Source of the DNA: Gemmatimonas sp. | GTDB taxonomy: Bacteria; Gemmatimonadota; Gemmatimonadetes; Gemmatimonadales; Gemmatimonadaceae | DNA: 64,000 bases | Assembly: GCF_021298855.1 (NCBI RefSeq) | Contig: NZ_JAJTHI010000002.1 | Span: 1 to 64,000, forward strand | Direction of reading: 5' to 3' | In this document: positions 53,112 through 60,135 of the stretch, in pieces | Layout: each line of letters opens with the position of its first letter | Numbering within the stretch: the first letter of the stretch is position 1 | Program-made: the position numbers and the translations under genes | Notes under the pieces: model-generated | What the model was told of the DNA's origin: nothing | What the model saw: the letters and a program-made list of their open reading frames with translations, nothing else | Databases searched by the model: none

Positions 53112-54167
53112 ATGATCATCGTCACCACCGCCGGCATCACGGCTGACCAGCTGGACCGTCTCATCGAACACGTGGAAGCGGCCGGCCTGCGCACGCACGT
53201 CTCGCGCGGTGAGCAGCGCACCATCGTGGGGTGCATTGGCGAGGAGGGCAAGCTCAGCGAGCATGGGTTGACTCAGTTGGACGGAGTGGAGCGGGTGATG
53301 CCCGTGCTCAAGCCCTACAAGCTGGCGTCGCGGGAGTTCTCGCTGGGGGACACCGCCATTCGTCTGGGGGACTCGGCGGACACCGTGATTGGCGGGCGTG
53401 ATGTGGTGGTGATGGCCGGCCCGTGCAGTGTGGAAGGGCGCGACATGATGTTCGAGACGGCGCGGGCGGTGCAGCAGCGTGGCGCGCGGCTGCTGCGCGG
53501 CGGGGCCTTCAAGCCGCGCTCGAGTCCCTACGCCTTCCAGGGGATGGGCGAAGAGGGGCTGCGCATCATGGCCGAGGTGCGCGCGGAGACCGGCATGCCG
53601 GTGGTGACCGAGGTGATGGATCCGCGGCAGGTGGAGCTGGTGGCGAGTTACGCCGACGTGCTGCAGATCGGCGCGCGCAACATGCAGAACTTCTCGCTGT
53701 TGAGCGAAGTGGGGCGGGTGCAGCGGCCGGTGCTGCTCAAGCGCGGGCTCAGTGGCACCATTACCGAGCTGCTCATGGCGGCCGAGTACATCATGGCGCA
53801 GGGGAACGGCGACGTGATGCTGTGTGAGCGCGGCATTCGCACCTACGAAACGGCGACGCGCAACACAATGGACGTCGCGGCCATTCCCGTGCTCAAGCGC
53901 GAGACGCACCTGCCGGTGATCGTGGACCCCTCGCATGCGGGTGGGCGGGCGCATCTGGTGGCGCCGCTGGCGCTGGCGGCGGTGGCGGCGGGGGCAGATG
54001 GACTGATCGTGGAGGTGCACCCGGACCCGGCGTGTGCCAAGAGCGACGGCGAGCAGAGTCTTACGCCCGCGGCGTTCGCGCAGATGATGACGCAGGTGCA
54101 GGCGGTGGCGCGGGCGGTGGGGCGTGACTGCGCGGTGGGCAGCTGGCATCGCGAGGTGCCGGTATGA
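53112..54167 (+). CDS. aroF: 3-deoxy-7-phosphoheptulonate (DAHP) synthase, type I-beta
   Basis: A 351-residue enzyme condensing PEP and erythrose-4-phosphate, first step of the shikimate pathway. An N-terminal ferredoxin-like regulatory domain (about 1-85) precedes the TIM barrel, which has [37 protein letters not shown] and DPSHAGGR. This architecture matches the Thermotoga-type enzyme inhibited by aromatic amino acids. ATG 53112 follows AGAGGA. Its stop overlaps the ATG of a chorismate-mutase fragment, and its transcript is probably controlled by the attenuator upstream. Confidence 0.93.
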   Translation: MIIVTTAGITADQLDRLIEHVEAAGLRTHVSRGEQRTIVGCIGEEGKLSEHGLTQLDGVERVMPVLKPYKLASREFSLGDTAIRLGDSADTVIGGRDVVVMAGPCSVEGRDMMFETARAVQQRGARLLRGGAFKPRSSPYAFQGMGEEGLRIMAEVRAETGMPVVTEVMDPRQVELVASYADVLQIGARNMQNFSLLSEVGRVQRPVLLKRGLSGTITELLMAAEYIMAQGNGDVMLCERGIRTYETATRNTMDVAAIPVLKRETHLPVIVDPSHAGGRAHLVAPLALAAVAAGADGLIVEVHPDPACAKSDGEQSLTPAAFAQMMTQVQAVARAVGRDCAVGSWHREVPV

Positions 54168-54271
54168 GCCCCGCCGATGCGGTGGCGCTGGGCGCGCTGC
54201 GCAGCGAGATCGAGGCGGTGGACGCCGCGCTGATGGACGCGATCGCGCGGCGGGTGCAGGTGGAGGGGTGA
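54164..54271 (+). pseudogene. Truncated chorismate mutase (AroQ N-terminus)
   Basis: A 35-codon ORF overlapping the DAHP synthase stop (ATGA), encoding the first helix of an AroQ chorismate mutase (ALRSEIEAVDAALMDAIARRVQV) before a TGA. A working AroQ needs about 85-95 residues including the catalytic Arg, Lys and Glu/Gln of helices 2 and 3; these are absent. The stop lies in the direct repeat that starts at 54267. This looks like a coupled DAHP synthase-mutase arrangement that was interrupted. Another mutase must supply prephenate elsewhere in the genome. Confidence 0.75.
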
Positions 54272-54281
54272 GACTTGAGAC
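54267..54281 (+). repeat. Left direct repeat of the GxxExxY element
   Basis: GGTGAGACTTGAGAC is identical to 54941-54955. The intervening 660 bp contains the GxxExxY gene. On its right are GGCAGAAC-type units (GAACAGGCAGAAC) that resemble, in degenerate form, those near the right copy. Confidence 0.7.
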
Positions 54282-54379
54282 CTTGAGGCCTCGAGAGGGG
54301 AGGAACGGCACACGGCTCAACAGAACAGGCAGAACGGGCAGAACAGGCAACGACATGCGAGGGGCGGAGTGGGGGCGCC

Positions 54380-54835
54380 TCATTGGTTGAGCGGTTCTGT
54401 CTGCTGCGGCTGTTCTACTCGGAGTCGGCTGTTGGCGCCGTCATCGTGCTCCGGTACCCGGTAGTTGGTGACTCTATTGACGCCGTCGATGGCGCGCGAC
54501 AGGCCGAGATTCACGACCATACCATGCCGGAGACCGAGACCACGCAGATACGTGAGTACCTGCTGTTCGAAGATCGGCGCGTGGCGTTCGGCGCTCTTGA
54601 TTTCGACCACCACCAGGTGGTCCACGAGGAGATCGAGGCGATAGCCGCGGTCGTACGTGCGCTCCTTGAAGCGGATGGGGACCACGAGCTGGCGCTGGAC
54701 GATGTGGCCGCGTGTGAGGAGCTCGTCGGCGATGATGGCCTCGTACGCGGATTCGAGCAGACCGGGGCCGAGTTCCCGATGCACCTCGATGGCCACGTCG
54801 AGCACGTCATTCATGACCGCGTGCGGTGTGAGCAT
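54380..54835 (-). CDS. GxxExxY protein (PD-(D/E)xK-like)
   Basis: A 151-residue protein with VHRELGPGLLESAYE, which contains the G-x-x-E-x-x-Y signature, and YRLDLLVDHLVVVEIKS, a PD-(D/E)xK-like nuclease motif. The family is often found in repeat-rich or rRNA-intervening contexts and is suspected to be mobile; its activity is unproved. ATG 54835 is a compromise: GTG 54862 and ATG 54814 are alternatives and none has a good ribosome site. It is flanked by exact 15-bp direct repeats and lies antisense just past the truncated chorismate mutase. Confidence 0.7.
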   Translation of the reverse strand: MLTPHAVMNDVLDVAIEVHRELGPGLLESAYEAIIADELLTRGHIVQRQLVVPIRFKERTYDRGYRLDLLVDHLVVVEIKSAERHAPIFEQQVLTYLRGLGLRHGMVVNLGLSRAIDGVNRVTNYRVPEHDDGANSRLRVEQPQQTEPLNQ

Positions 54836-55240
54836 GCCACATGCATACTGCGGGGGCGTCACCCAGCTGTCAGCGCGTGGCCATCAATGCTGGCTCCGGC
54901 GCAATGGTGGAGGGCACGGGCCGAGCGCATGGCGTGAGACGGTGAGACTTGAGACTTGAGACACCGCGAACCGCTTGACGGAACCGGCAGAACCGGCAGA
55001 ACCGGCAGAACCGGCAGAACCGGCAGAACCGGCAGCACAGCACAGCGCGGCAAGGCACCGCCGAGATTGCGCCGTCACATGAAAGAACACGGCAGCTGCA
55101 ACACCAATCACCGGGTGTGCAGCCGCCGTCTCTTTGTGCTGCTCGGTCGGTTCTGCCTGTTCCGCCGGTTCCGTCTGTTCTGTAAAGCAGTGGGCCCTTT
55201 CTCTCACCGCCTCAACTCACCGCCTCAAACTCTCCCGCTG
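54836..55240. repeat. Repeat-rich gap with six GAACCGGCA copies
   Basis: 405 bp. The right direct repeat is at 54941-54955, followed by six perfect tandem copies of GAACCGGCA (54981-55034). Inverted relatives (GGTTCTGCC, GTTCCGCC, GGTTCCGTC, GTTCTGT) lie at 55147-55183, and inverted GGTGAG/TTGAGGC units at 55200-55235. Readings such as (CRF)n or (GRT)n across the tandem block are artefacts. The region can fold as a long hairpin. Confidence 0.75.
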
Positions 55241-56311
55241 TCACCCGATCGGCTTCTTCCCCGCCGGCGGCACCACCGCACGCCCGATGGTGCCGCGGTC
55301 ACTGCCGAACCAGATGCTGCGCGTGCTCTTGTCGAACACCATGTGACGCACGGTGTTTGGCATGGCGGGGCCCAGATCCACCTTGGCGGTAAAGCTGTTG
55401 GTGCGCGGGTCGAAGGCCACCAGCTTGTTGGGTTGGCTGCCGGTCTCCACCAGCCACAGGCGGTCAGCGTCGTCGACGGTCATGGCGTAGGGCATGCTGG
55501 TCCCACCGCCCGGCAGCGCCCACTCCTTCACGGCGCCGCTCACGGGGTCGAGACGGCCCACGTAGCCGCGCGAATAGTCGCCATACCACACGGCACCATC
55601 GCTGGTGAGCGCAATGCGCCGGCCGCGGGCGCGCTCATCGGGCAGCAGGTACTCGCGCACGCGCATGCTCTGTGGATCGATGGTGCCGAGCTTGTTGGTG
55701 CCGAACAGGTTGAACCACGGCCGTCCGCCCTTGTCCATGACAATGCCATAGGGGCGCGAGCGTGGCGTGTTCATGGTGGCCAGCTTCACTTCACCGGTCT
55801 TGCGGTTGAGGAAGCCTACCATGTTGCTGTTCTGCAGCGTGAACCACAGATCGCCGGCCGGCGTGAAGGTGATGGTGTGCGGGTCCTTCGCGGCAGGATC
55901 GGGCATGGGATAGCGGGTGATCTTGCCCGTCTTGCCGTCGATGCGCCCGATCATGCCGTTGCGGTTGCCGGCGTACCACGCGTCGCCCTGCGCGTCCACG
56001 TTCACGGTGTGCGGGTGGGTGCCGGGATCGATCTCGAAGCGCTCGAACTTCTTCGTCTTCGGGTCGAAGCGCGCCACGTAGTTGCCCTCCTGCCCCACGA
56101 ACCAGATGCGCCCCTGCGGATCCACGCTGGGATCACGCGGGCGGCCAGCGGCGCCCCACGGTACGTCCCATTCGGTGAGTTGTACGGTGTCGGCGGCCGC
56201 ACGTCCCTGTGCCGGCAGCAGGGCGGGCAGCCCCATGTTCGCGGAGGCGGCCAGCGTGAGCGACAGGGCCAGCGTCGAGGCCGCAACAACAGCGCGCGGT
56301 AACGGCGTCAT
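55241..56311 (-). CDS. Exported Vgb-like (virginiamycin B lyase family) beta-propeller
   Basis: A 356-residue exported protein (signal to about 38) of the streptogramin-lyase/SMP-30-like propeller superfamily. Repeated blades end in phrases such as DPQGRIWFVGQEGNYVARFDP, DAQGDAWYAGNRNGMIGRID and TSDGAVWYGDYSRGYVGRLDP. Real Vgb lyases have a catalytic His and Mg site; HTITFTPAGDLWF offers a candidate His, but function is not certain. It overlaps the histidine kinase stop by 4 bp, so it is the output or sensor-associated member of that operon. Confidence 0.75.
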   Translation of the reverse strand: MTPLPRAVVAASTLALSLTLAASANMGLPALLPAQGRAAADTVQLTEWDVPWGAAGRPRDPSVDPQGRIWFVGQEGNYVARFDPKTKKFERFEIDPGTHPHTVNVDAQGDAWYAGNRNGMIGRIDGKTGKITRYPMPDPAAKDPHTITFTPAGDLWFTLQNSNMVGFLNRKTGEVKLATMNTPRSRPYGIVMDKGGRPWFNLFGTNKLGTIDPQSMRVREYLLPDERARGRRIALTSDGAVWYGDYSRGYVGRLDPVSGAVKEWALPGGGTSMPYAMTVDDADRLWLVETGSQPNKLVAFDPRTNSFTAKVDLGPAMPNTVRHMVFDKSTRSIWFGSDRGTIGRAVVPPAGKKPIG

Positions 56312-57873
56312 GATCGGTCTCCTGCGGAGGGAATGAGCGGAAGCGCCACCTCAAACGTGGCGCCGGATGCCGTATCGAGCAACGTGAGCCGCCCGCCGTG
56401 TGCCTGCGCGATGGCCCGGGCAATGGCGAGGCCGAGCCCGGCACCGGTCCCCGCTGCGCCCGTGGCATGTGCGGAGGCACCAGCCGGTGACACGGCCGAG
56501 TCGGGCCCCCGCTGCACGCCGTGGACGAAGCGTTCGAACACGCGCTCGCGCTGCGCGGCAGGAATGCCGGGACCCTCGTCGGCCACGGTCACGCGCAGTT
56601 CGCCCTGGACCCGCTGCTGCCGCACCCACACGGTGCTGTTGGCCGGCGCGTGCTTGAGGGCGTTGTCGAGCAGGTTGAGCACGAGCCGATGCAGCAGCAT
56701 GGCGTCGCCACGCACCGCCGCCTGCGGCTCGAGGGTGTCCGGTTCCACGACCAGCGTGACGCGCTGGGAATCGGCGAGCGAGCGGACGCTGCGCACGGCG
56801 TCATGCACGAGCGCCGGCACATCCACGGCGTCACGGCGCAGGGTTGCATCGCGTCCGGGGTAACTGCCGGCGTCCACCCGGGTGAGCAGAAACAGGTCAT
56901 CGACGATGCGCGAGAGCCGCACCGATTCGCCGAGCACGACGGTGAGCGCTTCCCGGTACTCCTGCTCACTGCGGGCGCTGCGCCGAAGGGTGACCTCGGC
57001 CTCTCCGCGAATGATGGCGATGGGGGTGCGCAACTCGTGGGACGCGTCGGCCACGAACTGCCGCTGCGTGCGGAAGGCATCGCCAACGCGGGCGAGCAGG
57101 TCATTGATGATGCGTGCCAACCGACCGAGTTCGTCGTGGGCATTCACCACCGGCAGTCGGTCGTCGAGATTGGCCGCGGTGATGCCAGCGGTGCGCGTGA
57201 CGATGGCATCGAGGGGCGCGAGGCTGCGTCGCGCCAGCAGGAAGCCGGCAATGAGCGCCACGAGCGACGCCATGGGAATGGCGAACAGAATGGTGGTCCG
57301 CACCTGCCGCAGCAGCAGGGTATCGTCCACGTCGGAGCGCAGCGCGGTAATGAGCAGCGCCGGTTCGTTCTCGTCACCCGCTTCGGGCACGACCCGCAGC
57401 AGCGCGGCGCGCGCCGGCCCGCTCTCCAGCACGAGATCGCGCACCACGACCGTGGAGTCGGAGAGCGCACCGGCGTCGCGCTGTGCCCGCACCGTTGCCA
57501 TGAGCGTGCGCACTGCCGGCGGGAGCACGACCGCGGGCTCGGCGAGCTCCGGTTGCCGCGCCGCCATGAGCTGCTCGGCTTCGTCGGTGATGAAGATGTC
57601 GAGATCGCCCACGCGCAGTTCGCGCAGCACCGCCTGCTCGTGCTCACCGCGCACCGTCTCCACCTCGCCGCGCGCCGCCGCGGCCCGTCGTTCGGCCAGG
57701 ATGGCCCCGGCTACCGCGCGCGCCGATTCGCGCACCACGGTGGCGGCACGCTGGCGCACCACCCGCTCGAGCGTGAAGACGCCCACTCCCGCAAAGGCCA
57801 TGAGCATGACGGCCAGCACCGCCGCGTTGAGCGCGGTGAGCCGCAGCAGGATGGACGGGCGAACAGGGAGCAT
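56308..57873 (-). CDS. Two-component sensor histidine kinase
   Basis: A 521-residue membrane kinase: helix 1 (about 12-34), a periplasmic sensor region (to about 190), helix 2 (about 195-215), HAMP (about 216-270), the H-box FVADASHELRTPIAI, then LLDNALKHA (N box), DEGPGIP (G1) and GAGLGLAI (G2). It autophosphorylates on His and passes phosphate to the response regulator encoded 3 bp upstream. A 20-residue Ala/Gly/His loop lies between F and G2. The stop overlaps the propeller gene by 4 bp, hinting that the propeller takes part in signal sensing or output. Confidence 0.9.
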   Translation of the reverse strand: MLPVRPSILLRLTALNAAVLAVMLMAFAGVGVFTLERVVRQRAATVVRESARAVAGAILAERRAAAARGEVETVRGEHEQAVLRELRVGDLDIFITDEAEQLMAARQPELAEPAVVLPPAVRTLMATVRAQRDAGALSDSTVVVRDLVLESGPARAALLRVVPEAGDENEPALLITALRSDVDDTLLLRQVRTTILFAIPMASLVALIAGFLLARRSLAPLDAIVTRTAGITAANLDDRLPVVNAHDELGRLARIINDLLARVGDAFRTQRQFVADASHELRTPIAIIRGEAEVTLRRSARSEQEYREALTVVLGESVRLSRIVDDLFLLTRVDAGSYPGRDATLRRDAVDVPALVHDAVRSVRSLADSQRVTLVVEPDTLEPQAAVRGDAMLLHRLVLNLLDNALKHAPANSTVWVRQQRVQGELRVTVADEGPGIPAAQRERVFERFVHGVQRGPDSAVSPAGASAHATGAAGTGAGLGLAIARAIAQAHGGRLTLLDTASGATFEVALPLIPSAGDRS

Positions 57874-57876
57874 GCG

Positions 57877-58557
57877 TTACGCCGGTGCGATGTCGGTGAG
57901 CACGTAGCCCACCCCACGCCGCGTGTGCAGCAGCGGCGTGAAGGGCTCACGGTCGATCTTGCCGCGCAACCGGTTCACGTACACCTCCACGGCGTTGGTG
58001 AGCGGGTCATGGTTGTCATCCCAGACGTGCGCCACGATCTCGGCGCGCGAGACCACGTGTCGCGCGTGGCGCACCAGCAGCGCGAGCAGCGCGAACTCCT
58101 TGCCGGTGAGCGGGATGGGCACGCCGCTGCGGGTGGCGGAGTGCGCCTGCAGGTCCACCACCAGATCGGCCAGCTGCACCAGCATGGGTTGCACGGCCTC
58201 GGGGCGCCGCAGCAGCGCCCGCAGGCGCGCCAGCAGCTCGCCGAAGTCGAAGGGCTTCACGAGGTAGTCGTCGGCGCCGGCGTCGAGTCCCGCGATGCGA
58301 TCGCTCACGGCATCGCGCGCGGTGAGCATGAGCACGGGGGTGCGCACCTGGCGCGCGCGCAGGGCCTGCACCACACCGAAGCCATCGGTACCGGGCAACA
58401 TGACGTCGAGCACGATGGCGTCGTAGCTGTTCACCACCGCCTGGGTGATGGCACTGGTGCCGTCGCTGCACACGTCGACGGCGTACGTCTCCTCGCGCAG
58501 GCCGCGGGCGATGAGGGCGGAGAGCCGTGGATCATCTTCAACGACGAGCACGCGCAT
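57877..58557 (-). CDS. OmpR-family response regulator
   Basis: A 226-residue regulator: receiver domain (1-120) with acidic Glu8/Asp9, phospho-acceptor Asp51 (LDVML), Thr80 (LTARD) and Lys102 (VKPFDF), then an OmpR/PhoB winged helix (about 128-222, ending RRGVGYVL). It precedes its kinase by 3 bp. It lies 11 bp downstream of the UvrC-like gene, so the repair gene may share the transcript. Target promoters are unknown. Confidence 0.92.
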   Translation of the reverse strand: MRVLVVEDDPRLSALIARGLREETYAVDVCSDGTSAITQAVVNSYDAIVLDVMLPGTDGFGVVQALRARQVRTPVLMLTARDAVSDRIAGLDAGADDYLVKPFDFGELLARLRALLRRPEAVQPMLVQLADLVVDLQAHSATRSGVPIPLTGKEFALLALLVRHARHVVSRAEIVAHVWDDNHDPLTNAVEVYVNRLRGKIDREPFTPLLHTRRGVGYVLTDIAPA

Positions 58558-58568
58558 ACCGGGCTGTG

Positions 58569-59723
58569 CTAGAGGTGAACGGGGTGGGCGCGCTGCTTCT
58601 CTTCCGGACGGCGGCGGAACCAGCTGGCCACGAGATAGAACTCGTCGAGGTCGTGCGTGGGGACGTCGGCGCCGGCGGGATCGGCCCCGGCGTACACCCG
58701 CTCGGCGAGCGCGTCGAACGCCGCCTGCTCGTCGGGGGTGCGCGGCGCGCGCACTTCGGCGCGCACGGTGCCGCGGCGCACGAGATACACCCACTCCACG
58801 TCGGCGTGCCCGATGGCATGATAGCGGAAGGTGAGGCGGTCGACGTTGGCATGGAAGTGCTGCACGCGTTCGTGCAGCCAGCGCACGAGGGCCAGTCGAT
58901 CGCGCAACACGCCGGCGCGTTCGAAGGCCAGCTCGCTCGCGGCGTGCTGCATGGCGTCTTCGAGGAGCCGCACGGGCCCATCGCTCCGGCCCTCGAGAAA
59001 GGTGCGCACATCGGCGGCGGTTTCGCGGTAGCGCATCGCGGTGCCGGCGCCGATGCACGGCCCGGCACAGGTGCCCAGGTCATGGCGCAGGCACCCGGGC
59101 GCGCGCGCCCGCGCGGTGGCGCGGGGCCTGGTGGCGGGGTCGTCGGCAAACCAGAGGGTGCTGCCGCGGGCCCGGCCGGTGCCGCGCACGGCGTCCTCGA
59201 GGGTGCAGTCGCGCAGCCCGGTGGCTTCGGCGAGTGCGCGCACGGCCTCGCGCACGCGCGCCACGCGGCGGAACGGCCCGAAGAGCGCCACGGCCGCGGG
59301 ATCGTCGGAGCGGGGCACCACGCGCAGCCCGGGCACCGGTCCGCCGGTGAGGGCCACGTAGGCGCGTGGCCACTCGTCCATGACCATCATGGTGTTGAAG
59401 TGGGGCCGGTATTGCTTGATGAGGCGCAGTTCGCGCAGCAGGGCGCCAAACTCGGTGTGGGTGTACTCCCACTCGATGTGAAAGGCGTGGCGCAGGATGC
59501 GCGCCGCCTTGTTGCGGCGCCCGGTGGCGCGGAAGTAGGAGAGCAGCCGGGTGCGCAGCGCGCGTGACTGGCCCACGTAGATGACGGTGCCGGTGGGGCC
59601 GAGCATGCGGTAGACCCCGGGCCGGTTCTCGACGCCCTGTCGCACGAGCGCCCGCAGCTGCTTGCGGTGGGCGGGGGTGGTGTGGGGCGGTTTGACGTGC
59701 AGGCGGGGAATGGGGTCCGGCAT
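58569..59723 (-). CDS. UvrC N-terminal-half homologue (GIY-YIG nuclease, Cho-like)
   Basis: A 384-residue protein carrying the UvrC N-terminal GIY-YIG nuclease (PGVYRMLGPTGTVIYVGQSRALRTRL and TEFGALLRELRLIKQYRP) and the Cys cluster CLRHDLGTCAGPC. It also carries a UVR helical hairpin (LEDAMQHAASELAFERAGVLRD), but lacks the C-terminal endonuclease/HhH part. It therefore resembles Cho, which makes only the 3' incision in nucleotide excision repair. ATG 59723 follows a TAGCTT -10 box by 7 nt (leaderless). It is longer than E. coli Cho (about 295) owing to the extra C-terminal region from 290 onwards. Confidence 0.8.
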   Translation of the reverse strand: MPDPIPRLHVKPPHTTPAHRKQLRALVRQGVENRPGVYRMLGPTGTVIYVGQSRALRTRLLSYFRATGRRNKAARILRHAFHIEWEYTHTEFGALLRELRLIKQYRPHFNTMMVMDEWPRAYVALTGGPVPGLRVVPRSDDPAAVALFGPFRRVARVREAVRALAEATGLRDCTLEDAVRGTGRARGSTLWFADDPATRPRATARARAPGCLRHDLGTCAGPCIGAGTAMRYRETAADVRTFLEGRSDGPVRLLEDAMQHAASELAFERAGVLRDRLALVRWLHERVQHFHANVDRLTFRYHAIGHADVEWVYLVRRGTVRAEVRAPRTPDEQAAFDALAERVYAGADPAGADVPTHDLDEFYLVASWFRRRPEEKQRAHPVHL

Positions 59724-59730
59724 ATCCGGC

Positions 59731-59736
59731 AAGCTA
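59731..59736 (-). promoter_or_regulatory. -10 box TAGCTT of the UvrC-like gene
   Basis: TAGCTT on the minus strand lies 7 nt before the ATG. No clear -35 or ribosome site. Confidence 0.4.
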
Positions 59737-59757
59737 TGGACATGGTTCGGTATGTGC

Positions 59758-59789
59758 GACACGCCGCGACACGCCGCGACACGCCGCGG
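59758..59789. repeat. Three copies of a 10-bp unit
   Basis: ACACGCCGCG repeated three times in tandem, immediately upstream of the UvrC-like promoter. Confidence 0.65.
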
Positions 59790-59822
59790 GGCGCTCCCGC
59801 TCACCCCGTTCGCTGCTCTCTT

Positions 59823-60042
59823 CGGGGGTGGCCGGGCGCGCTCCGGCGCTCCGCGCCCGGGCGCGCCGGCGTCACCCCCTCAGGGATCCGCTCACGGGGC
59901 GGCGGGGCGCGCCGCGGCTGCACTCGCTCGGCGTTTCCTGCGCCCAGGCAAAGCATACCCGATCCAGCGGTGGGGCCCCGCCGCCCGAGCGAGCGGCTCT
60001 CTGAGGGGGCGACGCCGGCGCGTCAGCGCACGGCCGCCCCCG
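59823..60042. repeat. 220-bp nested inverted repeat, possible structured RNA
   Basis: Three tiers of complementarity nest around a centre near 59940. The outer tier is 59823-59839 with 60026-60042 (about 14 of 17 paired); the middle is 59862-59883 with 60001-60022 (21 of 22); the inner is 59897-59908 with 59975-59986 (12 of 12). The result is one long imperfect hairpin. It lies downstream of the photolyase gene and upstream of the UvrC-like gene (both minus). No ORF or known RNA motif was recognised. Confidence 0.65.
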
Positions 60043-60135
60043 AAGCAAGCCGCGAGTCGGGTGAGCGGGTGCCCCACTGCGTGTCGCGGCGGCCCTGCAG
60101 GTGCCCTACCACGCGTCCCGGCGGCCCCTCACGTC

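Noticed and set aside
54949-55058. (CRF)n or (GRT)n repeat proteins
   Set aside because: They are frame readings of the 9-bp tandem repeat GAACCGGCA, open in all frames, with no start signal.
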